64,000 bases of DNA, from positions 578,501 to 642,500 of the forward strand of contig NZ_CP024307.1 of the NCBI RefSeq assembly GCF_002944405.1, in the 5' to 3' direction. Shown here piece by piece: positions 1-10,531 of this stretch; positions within the stretch are counted from its first letter, which is position 1; every line of letters begins with the position of its first letter. The position numbers and the translations under genes are program-made. The notes under the pieces were generated by a model that saw only the letters and a list, made by a program, of their open reading frames with translations, did no database searches and was not told the origin of the DNA. This DNA is from Sinorhizobium fredii (lineage in GTDB: Bacteria; Pseudomonadota; Alphaproteobacteria; Rhizobiales; Rhizobiaceae).

Positions 1-3000
1 CCGAAATAGCTGACATTGCGGCGGAACGGCCTGAGACCGATCTTGCTGTCCGCGTAATAGTCGCGCTTGCCGAGTTCCAAGAACCGCCCGAACGGTTTGA
101 CGAGGGCGAGACTCTGCTCCATCGCCTCGGCGAAGAGCGAGTTGAGGACAAGGTCCACCCCTTCGCCGCCGGTCACGGCGCGAACGTCATTGACGAAGCC
201 GAGCGTCCGGGAATCGAAGACGTGGTCGGCCCCCAGCATCGTCAGGAACCGCCGCTTCTCGCGGGTTCCGGCTGTTGCGATGACCGTGGCGCCCTTCAGC
301 TTGGCAACCTGGAGTGCGGCAAGACCGACCCCGCCGGCAGCGCCGTGAATGAGGATCGTCTCGCCCGCCCGAATCCGGCCGAGCTCGACCATCGCATAAT
401 AGGCGGTGAGGAAGGCAACCGGCAGGGTGGCGGCGGCCACCGGGCTGATCGTCTGCGGCAGCTTGGCGACGCCCGCCCGAGAGACAACGGCATGCGTCGA
501 GAAGGCGGCTGAGGCGATCGCCATCACCGCATCGCCGACGGCGAGATCGTCGACGCCCTCGCCCACTTCGAGCACATGGCCGGAAAGTTCCATGCCGATC
601 GTCGCGCCGGCAAAGCCGTCTTCGAGCGCCTCTTCCGGCAGCAGGCCCATGGCCCACATGACGTCGCGGAAGTTAAGCCCCGTGGCGGCGACGGAGACGA
701 CGATCTCACCCGGTCCGGCCCTAGGCACGTCGGTTTCTTCCCAGGCGATGCTGCTGACCTGGGAGCTGACGCGCTGGCGAATGGTCGCAGCCGGGAAAGC
801 GCTGGTCTTGCCTTCGGTCTTGACTGCCGGACCGGCGACGGCCCGGATTTCCGAAATCAGTCCCGCTGCCCGATCGAGCAGCCATTCGCGGTTGGAGCCT
901 TCAATGGTGAGCAGCGGCAGCGCCGAGGCAAGCAACTCCTCGCGGGTTACTCCGGAATGTTCGGAGAGGTCGAGCGCGTGAACGTCGAGGAACTCATACT
1001 CGTTCTGCAGCACGCGGACGAATGTCCACAGTCCCGAATTGACGCCCGAGCTTGCCGTCTGAGCCACCGGAGCGCCGCCCGGCGCCACCAGCACGAGGCG
1101 GGGACGCCCGGCGCCGGTCGGCTCCACGTTCGCGAGGCGCTGCTTCAGCGCTTCGGCAAAGGCGCTAAGCGCCAGCACCTGCGTCTGCAGCAAGTCGGAG
1201 TCGGCGTCGCCGGCGGGATCTGCCGTTGCAGAGACGAAAACCGCGCGGACCGGCTTTTCGCCGAGCCTGTCGAGCGCTGCCCCGAGCACGACGACGTCGG
1301 CAGCCATGTCGCCCGACACGACGACCGGAATGGCCTCGGCAGGACCGGAGCCGCGCGGTGCGTCTTTTTCGATCAGCAGATAGGGACCAACGCCAGACTC
1401 CCTTGCCATCGGCCTCGCTGTCGCGGTGCAGCGCGCCTCGATCAGGATTATATTGCCGTGCGGGCATTCGCGATCGCCGACGCTGACATCGTCAAGTTCG
1501 AGATCGGCCAGACATTTCTGCCAATGCGATACCGCGGCGAGCCTGCCGATCGGGAACTCCGCCGTCTGGCTGCGTTCGAACCAGCCGTCGGAGAGGCCGA
1601 GCGCAAAATCGCCGAAGATCGACGGAGCACTGACGGCGGCAACCAGCGCGCCGCTTTCCCGCAGCATCGAACGAAGCGCGGTGCGGACATCGGCTTCCTC
1701 TTCGATCAATCGATAAAGGTTGTCCGAAGCGCTGACGGCGAGATCGAAGGGTCCGATCCCGGCGAATTCGCTCTTCTTCAGAATGCGCACATGCGCGTCT
1801 TCCTCGAAAGCGATCTCGAGATTGCGTTGCGCATTGTCCCGCGGCTCGAGGACCGACAGGGTCGTTCCATGCCGTGCCGCCAGATCGGCCAAGCGCCGCG
1901 TGAAGCCGGCGGAGACGCTGCCGAACTCGACGATCCGCAGGCGCGCGCCGCCAACCTGTGCGGCGAGGGCGCGCTCGACCATGCCGAGGACCTGATCCAT
2001 GCGCGAACGGCTTGCCACCGAGTGAACGGCCTGATGATCGAGCGTCGCCTCGCTGATGAAGCCGGCGTTGAAGGCCGCCGTTTCGCTCCCCGCCGCTCTG
2101 GCCAGCAACAGGTCGAGGCGGCTCAGCGCTTCCGCATAGGCGTTGTTGACCAGCACCGCTTCGACGGCGCGGTCGGGACGCTCGCCATAGAGTTCGCCGA
2201 GGATCTCCTCGACGGACGGCAGCGTGAACTCCGGCGCGATTTTCCAGCTGTCGTCCTGATGTTCGCAGAGCCCGGCATCCTCGAGCGCGTAGAGGCAGTT
2301 CGACAGGAAGCACTGGAAGGCGAAGTCGCCCGGCAGGCCGGCGACCTGGACCGCGCCTTTGCCACGCGCCAGCTTGAGCGCGATTTCATGACAGGCGCGA
2401 TAGATCGCCGCGTTGAAGAGCAGCGTCGCGTTGTCGACGCCGCTTTCGGCGACCGATTCCGTCAGCTTCGCGGGCACCGCGCCTTTAAGTGTCGTGCCCG
2501 GCACGATCACATTGGACAGAACCGTCTCGTAGTGGAAGGACAGGCCGTCGAGCGTCTTGTGCTTGCGCAGATAGGTGCGGCGGAAACGACAATCGTCGAA
2601 ATGCGCGATCGCTTTGCCGCTTGCGTCGAAGAAGTGGAATCGGGCCTTGATCGAATTGGCGCTGACACGGTCGATCTCGATCGTCGCGCGCGCAATCGGC
2701 GTGCCTGCATTGACGACGCGCACCGAACCGAAACGGACCGGGATATAGGGCGCGCCGCCCTTGTCGCCGGTGAAGCGGTCGAAGAGCGCGACCAGCCCGT
2801 GGAAGGTCGCGTCGACGGAGATCGGATTGAGCGCGTAGGTGACGAGGGGGTGCCCCGGCCCGGCCGGAGCCTTCAGCTCGACATCGACCAGCCGGTCCCC
2901 ATACGCGATCGCCTTGGCGAGCAATTGGAAGCGTGGACCGTAGTCGAGCCCGAAGTGCCTGGCCGTGTCATAGGCCTTTTCCGGAGTGACGGTGCCGGTC

Positions 3001-6000
3001 TTGGCGAGACCGGAGAAGGAGGGCCGCGTTCCGTTGGCAACGGATATCGGCTTGCGGCTTCTAGCCACCGCATGCACCGTCCAGTCGTCCTCCGACAGGC
3101 GCTCGCGCGACCGGATCTCGATGTCGCCGGTTTCCGGCGACAGGATGGTCGAGAGTTCCATCATCCGGCTGTCGCTGAGCTCGAGCGGCCGGACGATCTC
3201 GAGATTGGTGATCTCGACCTCGTCGCTGCCGTAATATTGCTGCGCGGCGGAGACCGCCACCTCGATGAAACCGCTGCCCGGCAGGATCGCCTTGCCGTCG
3301 ACGACATGTTCGGCGAGATCCGGGAAAAGATGGCCGTCGATATGGTTTTTCCAGCTGCCGCTATTGGGGTCGCCGCGCCAGCCGGTCAGGCGGTAGGGCT
3401 TGCCGGAGCGACCGAAAAGGTCGGTCGCGTCGGTGGTCGCCTGCGGGCGCAGTTCGACCGGTTCGAAGGGCAGGCTCGGCAGCTCGATGAAGGCGTCGCG
3501 CTTGCCATAGACGCGCAAGCCGTCGACCGCCGCACCATGGGCGACCGCCCGCGCCATCGACGCGGAGATCGGGTCCTGACCCCTCTCGCCGGCATCGCGA
3601 AGCAAGGTCGGCACGACAGTTGCCGGAACCGCCGCCTGCTTGATCGTCTCCTTGACGTAGGAGGCGAGGATTGGCCGCGGGGAAATTTCGATGAACAGCC
3701 GGCAGCCGAGCGCGAGCGCCGCATCGGTGGCCGCGTGGAAACGCACCGGCTCGCGGACATTCTTCCACCAATAGTCCGGATCGAGCTCGGTACCGTCGAG
3801 CGCGCTGCCTGTGACCGTCGACAGATAGGTCAGTTCCGTCCGGCGCGGGGCGATATCGGGGATATCGGCGAGGAACGCCTCTTTCGCCTGGTCGATGATC
3901 GGATGGTGGAACGGGTAGTTGATGTCGAGGATCTGAACCGGGATCTTCGCCTTGCGGGCGGCGTCGCGGAAGGCACTGACCTCCTGCGCCGGCCCGGAAA
4001 TCGTCACCGAATTATGCGCGTTGACGGCTGCGACGCAGACTTCGCTGAGGCCGCGCGCCTCAGCAAAGGCGCTGGCCGCCTCTTCGCCGAGCATCACGGC
4101 CGCCATCGTGCCCTGGCCCGCCAGCAGGTCCTGATGCAGCGAGCGCTTGGCGACGATCGATACGGCATCGACCAGCGACAGGGCGCCTGCCGCATAGGCT
4201 GCGGCAATCTCGCCGACCGAGTGGCCGAACACCGCGGCCGGCTTGACACCCATCGCCACGAGCGAGTCGGAAAGCGCAGCCTGGATCGCAAACAGCAGCG
4301 GCTGGGCGACCTTGGTGTCGGCGAGCTTCTTGTCGAGCTCCGGATCGGTCAAAAGGTCCTTGAGATCGATTTCCGAGTGGAACTTGAAGAGCGCGCTGAC
4401 CGAGGTGAAGGACTGGCGGAAATGCAGGTTTTCGCGGAAGGCGTCGACGCCCATGCCGGCCCATTGCGAGCCGTTGCCGGAGAAGACGAAGGCGACCTTG
4501 GCATCCTTGACCGGCGCCTCGCCGATTTCGCCGATATCGGAACCGGGATTTTCCAGCTGGCTGGCGATCGCCCGGACGATATCCTCGGGGTGGTCGCTGC
4601 GCGCCGCAAAACGGTGGCGCATATGGGTGCGGTTCGCACCCGAGGCGGCGATGATGGCGCGGGTCTCGTCCTTGGAAGCGCCCGCCAAGGCCGCCTTGTA
4701 GTCCTTGAGCAGGTTCTCGAGGCTCGTTTGCGTGTGGGCGCTGGCAAGGAACACGTGGCCCGCCGATGCCGCCTGCGTCCTTTCCTGCGGGACCGGATCC
4801 GGATCGCTGATGACGACATGCGCATTGGCGCCGCCGAAGCCGAAGGAGTTGATGCCGGCGAGCCGGGTGCGCTTGCTCTTCAGAAGCTCGATCGGATTGG
4901 CCGTCACGCGGACGTTGAGGCCCTCGAAATCGATATGTTCGTTCGGCGTGTCGAAATGCAGCGATGCCGGAAGGTAGTTGTGCTCGAGCGCCAGCACCGC
5001 CTTCAGCATGCCGAACAGGCCGGAGGCGGGCTCGGTGTGGCCGATATTCGACTTGATGGAGCCGATCGGCACCGGCGCGCGGCGCTTGGCGCCGATGACG
5101 GTGCCGATGGACCACACTTCGGCCGGATCGCCGACCTTGGTGCCGGTGCCGTGGCCTTCGACGAAGGCCACCTGGTTGGCGTCGATGCCGTTGCCGTCGT
5201 AGATGCTCTTCAGCAGATTGGCCTGCGCCTCGCGCGAAGGCAGCGAGATGCCGTTGGTGCGGCCGGCCGAGTTGACGCCGGAGGCGACAATCCTCGCATA
5301 GCTCCTGTCTCTTTCGCGGCGAGCGCGGTCGGAGCGCCGCAGCACGAAGACGACGCCGCCCTCGGCGCGGACATAGCCGGCGCCGTCATTGTCATAGGCG
5401 CGGCAGAGGCCCTCCGGCGACAGCATGCGCGCCTGGGCGAAGCCGACGAAGGGAAGCGGATGAGCGAGAATATTGACCCCGCCGACGATCGCCGTGTCGA
5501 TCTCGCCGGCATTGAGCGCCCGCATCGCCTGGTCGAGCGCGACGAGCGAGGAGGAACAGGCGGTATCGACCGTCATGCTCGGGCCGCTCAGCCCGAAGAC
5601 ATGCGAGATGCGGTTGGAGACGATCGACAGCGTGTTGCCGGTCATGAAATAGGGGCCGGCGGCCGCCGGGTCCTCGACCGTCAGGTTGGCATGATCGAGG
5701 CTCGATGCGCCGATATACACGCCGACATTCTCGCCGTTGAGCGACGCGACCGAGATATTCGCGTCCTCCAGCGCGCGCCAGGCGAGTTGCAGCAGCACCC
5801 GCTGCTGCGGGTCCATATACATGGCCTCGCGCTGCGACATGCCGAACACGGCCGGGTCGAAATCGTAGATCGTGTCGAGAACGCCGGCGGCAAAGGAATA
5901 GGTCTTGCCCTGCATTCCCATGACCGGGTGCCAGAAGCGCGCCAAGTCCCAGCGGTCGCCCGGCACGCTGGAGACGGTGCACATGCCTTGACGGAGAATT

Positions 6001-6068
6001 TTGAAGAGCGCCTGCGGCGATTGCGCTCCAGGTGCCAGGCAGGCACGCCCTATGATTTCAACAGTCAT
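1..6068 (-). CDS. RkpA/WcbR-type type I polyketide (fatty acid) synthase, 3' end cut by window edge
   Basis: Multidomain synthase, 2022 residues visible; the C-terminal part (ketoreductase and acyl carrier domains expected) lies beyond base 1. Order seen: ketosynthase with the DTACSSS active-site Cys near residue 171, then EGHGTGT and NIGHTEPASG histidine motifs; acyltransferase with GHSVGE near residue 617; dehydratase-like hot-dog region starting around HVVDGKAILPGSG; a degenerate methyltransferase-like stretch; enoyl reductase with the nucleotide motif HGAAGGVG near residue 1909. The ATG at 6068 opens directly into the KS domain. In rhizobia RkpA, and in Burkholderia WcbR, such proteins are thought to make a lipid needed for capsular polysaccharide. 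A divergent polysaccharide-export lipoprotein supports that role. I cannot separate rkpA from wcbR, so no symbol is given. The long plus-strand open frame over this gene is an antisense shadow. Confidence 0.93.
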   Translation of the reverse strand, partial: MTVEIIGRACLAPGAQSPQALFKILRQGMCTVSSVPGDRWDLARFWHPVMGMQGKTYSFAAGVLDTIYDFDPAVFGMSQREAMYMDPQQRVLLQLAWRALEDANISVASLNGENVGVYIGASSLDHANLTVEDPAAAGPYFMTGNTLSIVSNRISHVFGLSGPSMTVDTACSSSLVALDQAMRALNAGEIDTAIVGGVNILAHPLPFVGFAQARMLSPEGLCRAYDNDGAGYVRAEGGVVFVLRRSDRARRERDRSYARIVASGVNSAGRTNGISLPSREAQANLLKSIYDGNGIDANQVAFVEGHGTGTKVGDPAEVWSIGTVIGAKRRAPVPIGSIKSNIGHTEPASGLFGMLKAVLALEHNYLPASLHFDTPNEHIDFEGLNVRVTANPIELLKSKRTRLAGINSFGFGGANAHVVISDPDPVPQERTQAASAGHVFLASAHTQTSLENLLKDYKAALAGASKDETRAIIAASGANRTHMRHRFAARSDHPEDIVRAIASQLENPGSDIGEIGEAPVKDAKVAFVFSGNGSQWAGMGVDAFRENLHFRQSFTSVSALFKFHSEIDLKDLLTDPELDKKLADTKVAQPLLFAIQAALSDSLVAMGVKPAAVFGHSVGEIAAAYAAGALSLVDAVSIVAKRSLHQDLLAGQGTMAAVMLGEEAASAFAEARGLSEVCVAAVNAHNSVTISGPAQEVSAFRDAARKAKIPVQILDINYPFHHPIIDQAKEAFLADIPDIAPRRTELTYLSTVTGSALDGTELDPDYWWKNVREPVRFHAATDAALALGCRLFIEISPRPILASYVKETIKQAAVPATVVPTLLRDAGERGQDPISASMARAVAHGAAVDGLRVYGKRDAFIELPSLPFEPVELRPQATTDATDLFGRSGKPYRLTGWRGDPNSGSWKNHIDGHLFPDLAEHVVDGKAILPGSGFIEVAVSAAQQYYGSDEVEITNLEIVRPLELSDSRMMELSTILSPETGDIEIRSRERLSEDDWTVHAVARSRKPISVANGTRPSFSGLAKTGTVTPEKAYDTARHFGLDYGPRFQLLAKAIAYGDRLVDVELKAPAGPGHPLVTYALNPISVDATFHGLVALFDRFTGDKGGAPYIPVRFGSVRVVNAGTPIARATIEIDRVSANSIKARFHFFDASGKAIAHFDDCRFRRTYLRKHKTLDGLSFHYETVLSNVIVPGTTLKGAVPAKLTESVAESGVDNATLLFNAAIYRACHEIALKLARGKGAVQVAGLPGDFAFQCFLSNCLYALEDAGLCEHQDDSWKIAPEFTLPSVEEILGELYGERPDRAVEAVLVNNAYAEALSRLDLLLARAAGSETAAFNAGFISEATLDHQAVHSVASRSRMDQVLGMVERALAAQVGGARLRIVEFGSVSAGFTRRLADLAARHGTTLSVLEPRDNAQRNLEIAFEEDAHVRILKKSEFAGIGPFDLAVSASDNLYRLIEEEADVRTALRSMLRESGALVAAVSAPSIFGDFALGLSDGWFERSQTAEFPIGRLAAVSHWQKCLADLELDDVSVGDRECPHGNIILIEARCTATARPMARESGVGPYLLIEKDAPRGSGPAEAIPVVVSGDMAADVVVLGAALDRLGEKPVRAVFVSATADPAGDADSDLLQTQVLALSAFAEALKQRLANVEPTGAGRPRLVLVAPGGAPVAQTASSGVNSGLWTFVRVLQNEYEFLDVHALDLSEHSGVTREELLASALPLLTIEGSNREWLLDRAAGLISEIRAVAGPAVKTEGKTSAFPAATIRQRVSSQVSSIAWEETDVPRAGPGEIVVSVAATGLNFRDVMWAMGLLPEEALEDGFAGATIGMELSGHVLEVGEGVDDLAVGDAVMAIASAAFSTHAVVSRAGVAKLPQTISPVAAATLPVAFLTAYYAMVELGRIRAGETILIHGAAGGVGLAALQVAKLKGATVIATAGTREKRRFLTMLGADHVFDSRTLGFVNDVRAVTGGEGVDLVLNSLFAEAMEQSLALVKPFGRFLELGKRDYYADSKIGLRPFRRNVSYF

Positions 6069-6472
6069 GTATGATCGAACGCTCTGAGAACTGCCGTTAA
6101 ATTGATCCAGTCAATCGCAACGTCAAACGAAAATTGCAACCGGCGATACTTTTGCTGGGCGCTTTTCCCCTTTTTTGTACCCCCTGCTGCATTAGGGAGC
6201 TTTTAACTGATAGGGCCTAGCTTTCAACCCCAAAGGACTAGATAAACGGCCTGCAATCCCCGTCCAACACAATTACGGCGACAGCTCGTAACCGTTTTCG
6301 AGGGCGGTATGGCCGGAAAGGCGCAGTGCCGAATATTTTGGCCCGCTTCACGGCGGGTGACTTGTTGTGGAACGGCGATTGTGCTTTTCAGGGACCGGCG
6401 GATTCCTGCCGGGAAGAATGCGGTGCAGATTTTTGAACGGAATCATCGCTGTGCCGAATACGGAGTATCGTA
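6069..6472. promoter_or_regulatory. Divergent intergenic region between synthase and export lipoprotein
   Basis: About 400 bases separate two divergent capsule-type genes, so promoters for both must lie here. The middle (about 6160-6240) is pyrimidine-rich and lower in GC than its surroundings. A GGAG at 6462-6465 serves the plus-strand GTG start. I see no convincing -35/-10 pair or operator that I can assign, and no open frame that looks coding. Confidence 0.5.
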
Positions 6473-7660
6473 GTGAAACGAGTGACTGCCCTTCTGCTTT
6501 GTACCGCGCTTGCGGGATGTCAGGCTGTACCGGGCGAGGGGCCGCTGACCAGCGATATCGTCGCAGAAGCCGGCCAGTCGGGATCGCAGATCGGCAGGAA
6601 GAACGCCACCGTTTTCGACATCATTGATATCGATGGCCAGTCCGCGCGGCTCGTTTCCGAATATGTGGCGACGACGCTGAGCCGCCGCTTCGGCATCGGC
6701 GGTGGCGTCGGCCAGGTGGTGATCGGCGTCGGCGACCAGCTGAAAGTCACGATTTTCGAGGCGGGCAGCGACGGGCTGTTTTCCACAACGGAATCGAAAC
6801 AGACGAGCATTGATCTCGTCGTCCAGCCGGACGGCAAGGCGGCGATCCCCTACGTCGGCTCCGTTCCCTTCGCCGGCCTGACGCTGGAACAGGCGCGCCA
6901 GGCGATCCTCGACGCCTTGAAGCAAAAGGCCGTCGAGCCGGACGTCATCGTCACCTCGACGTCGACCGCGTCGCGCATCGTCACCGTCTCGGGCGCCGTC
7001 GGCCGCCCCTCGGTGGTGCCGCTCAATCTTGTCAGCGAAACCATTAACGAGGTGATCGCCAAGGCCGGCGGTCCCTCGGCGCAGCCCTACGAGACCTATG
7101 TGACGCTGGTGCGCGGCAAGAAGACCGGAACGGTTCTCTTGAAGTCGATCATCGAGAGCCCGTCGGAAAACATCCATGTGAAACCGGGCGATCAGATCTT
7201 CGTCACCCGCGACCCGCGCACCTTCACGGTCCTCGGCCAGGTGCGCGCCAACCAGCGGGTCGAGTTCGGCGCCAACGACCTGAACCTGCTGGAAGCGGTG
7301 GCGCTCGCCGGCGGCGGGTCGGATCGGACCATCGATGCAAAGGGCTATTTCGTCTTCCGCTACGAGGAGCCGGACATCGTCATGAGTTTGCTCGGCCGGG
7401 AGCGCTTCAACACCATGCTGAGCAAGGGCATGCAGCCCGACAGGGTCGGCCGCTATCCGATCGTCTACCGCTTCAACATGACGAACCCGGACAGCCTGAT
7501 CGTCGGACAGACCTTCCCGATCAAGAACCGCGATGTCATCTACGCCTCGCGCCATCCGTCGGTCGACATCACGAAGTTCATGGAGTTCATCGCGCGGCCG
7601 ATCGGCATTGCGAATTCCGGCGTCAACGTGGCTGACAACATCAACGATCTCAACAATTGA
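6473..7660 (+). CDS. Polysaccharide export lipoprotein (Wza/KpsD/OPX family)
   Basis: 395-residue outer-membrane polysaccharide export protein. The N-terminus is a lipoprotein signal ending in LAGC, with Cys16 as the likely lipidated residue. Residues about 80-170 form the Poly_export domain (VGDQLKVTIFEAG, then VQPDGKAAIPYVGSV), followed by SLBB-type ligand-binding repeats (RIVTVSGAVGRPSVVPL and FTVLGQVRANQRVEF). OPX proteins form the channel that carries capsule or exopolysaccharide across the outer membrane. The start is GTG, chosen because GGAG lies 7 bases upstream and the signal peptide begins there. It is divergent from the RkpA/WcbR-type synthase, so both probably act in one capsule pathway. 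In S. fredii a related gene (rkpU) lies next to rkpA; identity with rkpU is not claimed. Confidence 0.9.
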   Translation: MKRVTALLLCTALAGCQAVPGEGPLTSDIVAEAGQSGSQIGRKNATVFDIIDIDGQSARLVSEYVATTLSRRFGIGGGVGQVVIGVGDQLKVTIFEAGSDGLFSTTESKQTSIDLVVQPDGKAAIPYVGSVPFAGLTLEQARQAILDALKQKAVEPDVIVTSTSTASRIVTVSGAVGRPSVVPLNLVSETINEVIAKAGGPSAQPYETYVTLVRGKKTGTVLLKSIIESPSENIHVKPGDQIFVTRDPRTFTVLGQVRANQRVEFGANDLNLLEAVALAGGGSDRTIDAKGYFVFRYEEPDIVMSLLGRERFNTMLSKGMQPDRVGRYPIVYRFNMTNPDSLIVGQTFPIKNRDVIYASRHPSVDITKFMEFIARPIGIANSGVNVADNINDLNN

Positions 7661-7881
7661 TGGCCGCGCGGGGGCAGTCCCCTGCGCGCCACGCTCCCCG
7701 CGACCGAAGCGGCACCGCCAGCAACATCCTTGGATCGATTGCCTTGATCGGCTTGCATGAGTTCGTGCCGAAGCGGCAGCGGCCGGCGAACATGCTTGCC
7801 GCCTCGCGCGTTCTGTGATTGATCTTGCAGGATTAAATCGATTTGCCGGCTCTGCCGGTCGGCGATCGCGAGGAGTGGCCC

Positions 7882-8481
7882 ATGGCTGAAGACGCCCTGA
7901 TCGTCATCGACATGCAGAACGACTTCTGCCCCGGGGGCGCGCTTGCCGTGGCGGGCGGCGATGACATCGTGCCGATCGTCAACCGCCTGATCGAAGCCGC
8001 GCCGCACGTCATCCTGACGCAGGACTGGCACCCGGCCGGGCATTCGAGCTTCGCTTCGAGCTATCCCGGCAAGGCGCCTTTCCAGACGGTGACGATGCCC
8101 TATGGCGAACAGACGCTCTGGCCGGATCACTGCGTCCAGGGAAGTCCGGGAGCCGATTTTCATCCCGGCCTGCGATGGACGCCGGCGGAACTGGTGGTGC
8201 GCAAGGGCTTCCGCACGGGCATCGACAGCTATTCCGCCTTCTTCGAGAACGATCATCGGACCCCGACGGGGCTTGCCGGCTACCTGCGCGAGCGCGGCAT
8301 CTCCAAACTGTCGCTCTGCGGTCTGGCAACGGATTTCTGCGTCGCCTATTCGGCGCTCGATGCGGTTGCCCAGGGTTTTTCGACCTCCGTCGTGCTCGGT
8401 GCCTGTCGCGGCATCGATCTGAACGGATCGCTGGCCGCGATGACCGGGCGCATGCGCGACGCGGGCGTTGAACTGATCTAG
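7882..8481 (+). CDS. pncA: Nicotinamidase (pyrazinamidase)
   Basis: 199-residue isochorismatase-fold amidase converting nicotinamide to nicotinic acid in NAD salvage. Visible are the N-terminal catalytic Asp in IVIDMQNDFCPGGAL, metal ligands in TQDWHPAGHSSF, the catalytic Lys in VRKGFRTGIDSYSAF and the nucleophile Cys (about residue 153) in GLATDFCVAYSALDA. The ATG at 7882 is preferred over an in-frame TTG at 7843 because AGGAG (7871-7875) sits upstream at good spacing and the family starts at this point. The next gene, pncB, follows after 66 bases on the same strand and uses the product, so the two probably form a salvage operon. Confidence 0.95.
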   Translation: MAEDALIVIDMQNDFCPGGALAVAGGDDIVPIVNRLIEAAPHVILTQDWHPAGHSSFASSYPGKAPFQTVTMPYGEQTLWPDHCVQGSPGADFHPGLRWTPAELVVRKGFRTGIDSYSAFFENDHRTPTGLAGYLRERGISKLSLCGLATDFCVAYSALDAVAQGFSTSVVLGACRGIDLNGSLAAMTGRMRDAGVELI

Positions 8482-8547
8482 CCGCGCCGGCGCAGGATCA
8501 ATCGATCGCCGCGGTCCCATGGCGATCCAGAAGGAGCGAAGTCTCAG

Positions 8548-9852
8548 ATGCCAAAGACCGATATCGCGCGGCGGGTCTATAACCACACCTGGAAGCTCGA
8601 CCCGATCATCCGCAGCCTGTTGGACACGGACTTCTACAAGCTCCTGATGCTGCAGATGATCTGGCAGCTCTATCCGGATGTCGACGCGACCTTCTCGCTG
8701 ATCAACCGCACAAAAACCGTGCGGCTTGCCGAGGAAATTGACGAACAGGAACTGCGCGACCAGCTCGATCATGCCCGCACCCTGCGCTTCACCAAGAAGG
8801 AGATGATATGGCTAGCCGGTAACACATTCTACGGCCGCAAGCAGATCTTCTCGCCGGAATTCCTCTCCTGGCTCGCGAAGTTCCGCTTGCCCGAATACGA
8901 GCTGTCGCGCCGCGACGGCCAGTTCGAGCTGACCTTCCGCGGCCGCTGGGTCGAGACCACCATGTGGGAGATCCCGGCGCTGGCGATCATCAACGAACTG
9001 CGCTCGCGCGCCGCGATGAAGGGCCTCGGTCCCTTCACGCTCGACGTGCTCTATGCGCGCGCCAAGGCCAAGATGTGGTCGAAGGTCGAGCAACTGCGGC
9101 ACTATCCGAACCTGCGGATTTCCGACTTCGGCACCCGCCGCCGGCACAGCTTCCTGTGGCAGCGCTGGTGCGTGGAGGCGCTGAAGGAAGGCATCGGCGC
9201 CTCTTTCTCCGGCTCGAGCAACGTGCTTCTCGCCATGGATAACGATCTCGAGGCGCTCGGCACCAACGCCCACGAACTGCCGATGGTGGCCGCAGCCCTT
9301 GCCCGCAACGACCGGGAGCTCGCCGCCGCCCCCTACAGGGTGCTGCAGGACTGGAACCAGCTCTATGGCGGCAATCTGCTGATCGTTCTGCCGGATGCCT
9401 TCGGAACCGCCGCCTTCTTGCGCAACGCGCCCGACTGGGTGGCGGACTGGACCGGCTTTCGGCCCGACAGCGCCCCGCCGATCGAGGGCGGCGAGAAGAT
9501 CGTCGCCTGGTGGAAGAAAATGGGCCGGGATCCGCAGGACAAGCTGTTGATCTTTTCCGACGGGCTCGACGTCGACACGATCATCAAGACCTACCGCCAT
9601 TTCGAGGGGCGCGTGCGTATGAGCTTCGGCTGGGGGACCAACCTGACCAATGATTTCGCCGGCTGCGCGCCGACCGAGATCAGCGGCCTCAACCCGATTT
9701 CGATCGTCTGCAAGGTCAGCGAAGCCAACGGCCGTCCGGCCGTCAAGCTGTCGGACAATCCGCGCAAGGCGACCGGCGACCCGGCCGAGGTGCAGCGCTA
9801 TCTGAAGTTCTTCGGAACGGAGGATTTCGTCGAACAGAGCGTCCGGGTGTGA
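8548..9852 (+). CDS. pncB: Nicotinate phosphoribosyltransferase
   Basis: 434-residue enzyme joining nicotinate and PRPP to give NaMN, the second step of NAD salvage after PncA. The family motif FGTRRRHSF, which carries the autophosphorylated His of bacterial PncB, is near residue 195; downstream TNLTNDF and [14 protein letters not shown] match the phosphate-binding and C-terminal parts of the family. Length is normal. AAGGAG at 8531-8536 precedes the ATG. It lies 66 bases after pncA, consistent with cotranscription. Confidence 0.95.
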   Translation: MPKTDIARRVYNHTWKLDPIIRSLLDTDFYKLLMLQMIWQLYPDVDATFSLINRTKTVRLAEEIDEQELRDQLDHARTLRFTKKEMIWLAGNTFYGRKQIFSPEFLSWLAKFRLPEYELSRRDGQFELTFRGRWVETTMWEIPALAIINELRSRAAMKGLGPFTLDVLYARAKAKMWSKVEQLRHYPNLRISDFGTRRRHSFLWQRWCVEALKEGIGASFSGSSNVLLAMDNDLEALGTNAHELPMVAAALARNDRELAAAPYRVLQDWNQLYGGNLLIVLPDAFGTAAFLRNAPDWVADWTGFRPDSAPPIEGGEKIVAWWKKMGRDPQDKLLIFSDGLDVDTIIKTYRHFEGRVRMSFGWGTNLTNDFAGCAPTEISGLNPISIVCKVSEANGRPAVKLSDNPRKATGDPAEVQRYLKFFGTEDFVEQSVRV

Positions 9853-9869
9853 GCAATGATCCTAAAAAA

Positions 9870-9890
9870 GAAACCGGCTGAGCCGGTTTC
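9870..9890 (-). terminator. Hairpin with T-tract on minus strand
   Basis: A near-perfect 10-base-pair inverted repeat (GAAACCGGCT with AGCCGGTTTC) lies just after pncB. Read on the minus strand it is followed by a run of T (the plus-strand A-run at 9864-9869), so it best fits a Rho-independent terminator of leftward transcription. On the plus strand there is no T-tract, so it may only be a weak stop for pncB. Confidence 0.55.
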
Positions 9891-10113
9891 AAGAAGGAGT
9901 GCGATTGTCCACCATCGCGGCATCATACTAATGGTTGAAATCTTAAGCTTCCGTTATCGGCGGACGGCAAGCTGAGGTTAGCACCCGCGGCGATCAAAAA
10001 GCGGCGCCGCGATGTCGCAATTATATGACTTATTGGGGTCCCTCACTATTTTCTTGTATTTCCCCCAGAATACCCCATGATGCGCCCATTGAGGTACACC
10101 TTGGGAGGGGTTC

Positions 10114-10326
10114 GTGCGTCAAGCCTATTCGCCTGATGACGTCGACGTCATGCGCGGAGCACTCGATGTTTGGTGCGCCCTGCACAATGTCGGCAAGGAT
10201 GGAGCAGAGGCCAACAGAGCCGCCCGCCGCATCCTCGACTTGATGGACAGGAGGAAGTGCTCCTGCGACGAGCTGCTTGCGCAACTCGGAGATTTCCGCC
10301 CGGAGCCGCGCCAGCGCGCCTTCTAA
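10114..10326 (+). CDS. Small conserved-type hypothetical protein
   Basis: 70-residue soluble protein starting at GTG with a strong GGGAGGGG Shine-Dalgarno at 10103-10110. Composition is that of a helical cytoplasmic protein; two cysteines are visible (WCALHNV and CSCDELL). I do not recognise a domain. The good ribosome-binding site and codon use similar to neighbours support a real gene; function unknown. Confidence 0.6.
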   Translation: MRQAYSPDDVDVMRGALDVWCALHNVGKDGAEANRAARRILDLMDRRKCSCDELLAQLGDFRPEPRQRAF

Positions 10327-10531
10327 GACCCAGCGACAGCATCATCCAGCGTTCCGTGCGGCTGGTCCCGTTCGACGGGCCGCCGCTGTGGACGGAGGCG
10401 GGCGTGTGCCTTCAGAGACCGGTCAGCGAAGCGCGCGGGTCGAAGCATCGCGTCGCCTACAGTGCCGTGTATCCTTTAGACGTCACAGTACGCGACTCTC
10501 GGCAATTGGGACGGTGGTGGCGGCTTTTCCG

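Noticed and set aside
576..6074. 1832-residue open frame on the plus strand
   Set aside because: Antisense shadow of the polyketide synthase; Arg-rich composition and no family motifs.
6443..7555. 370-residue minus-strand frame opposite the export lipoprotein
   Set aside because: Antisense to a clear OPX gene; composition not protein-like.
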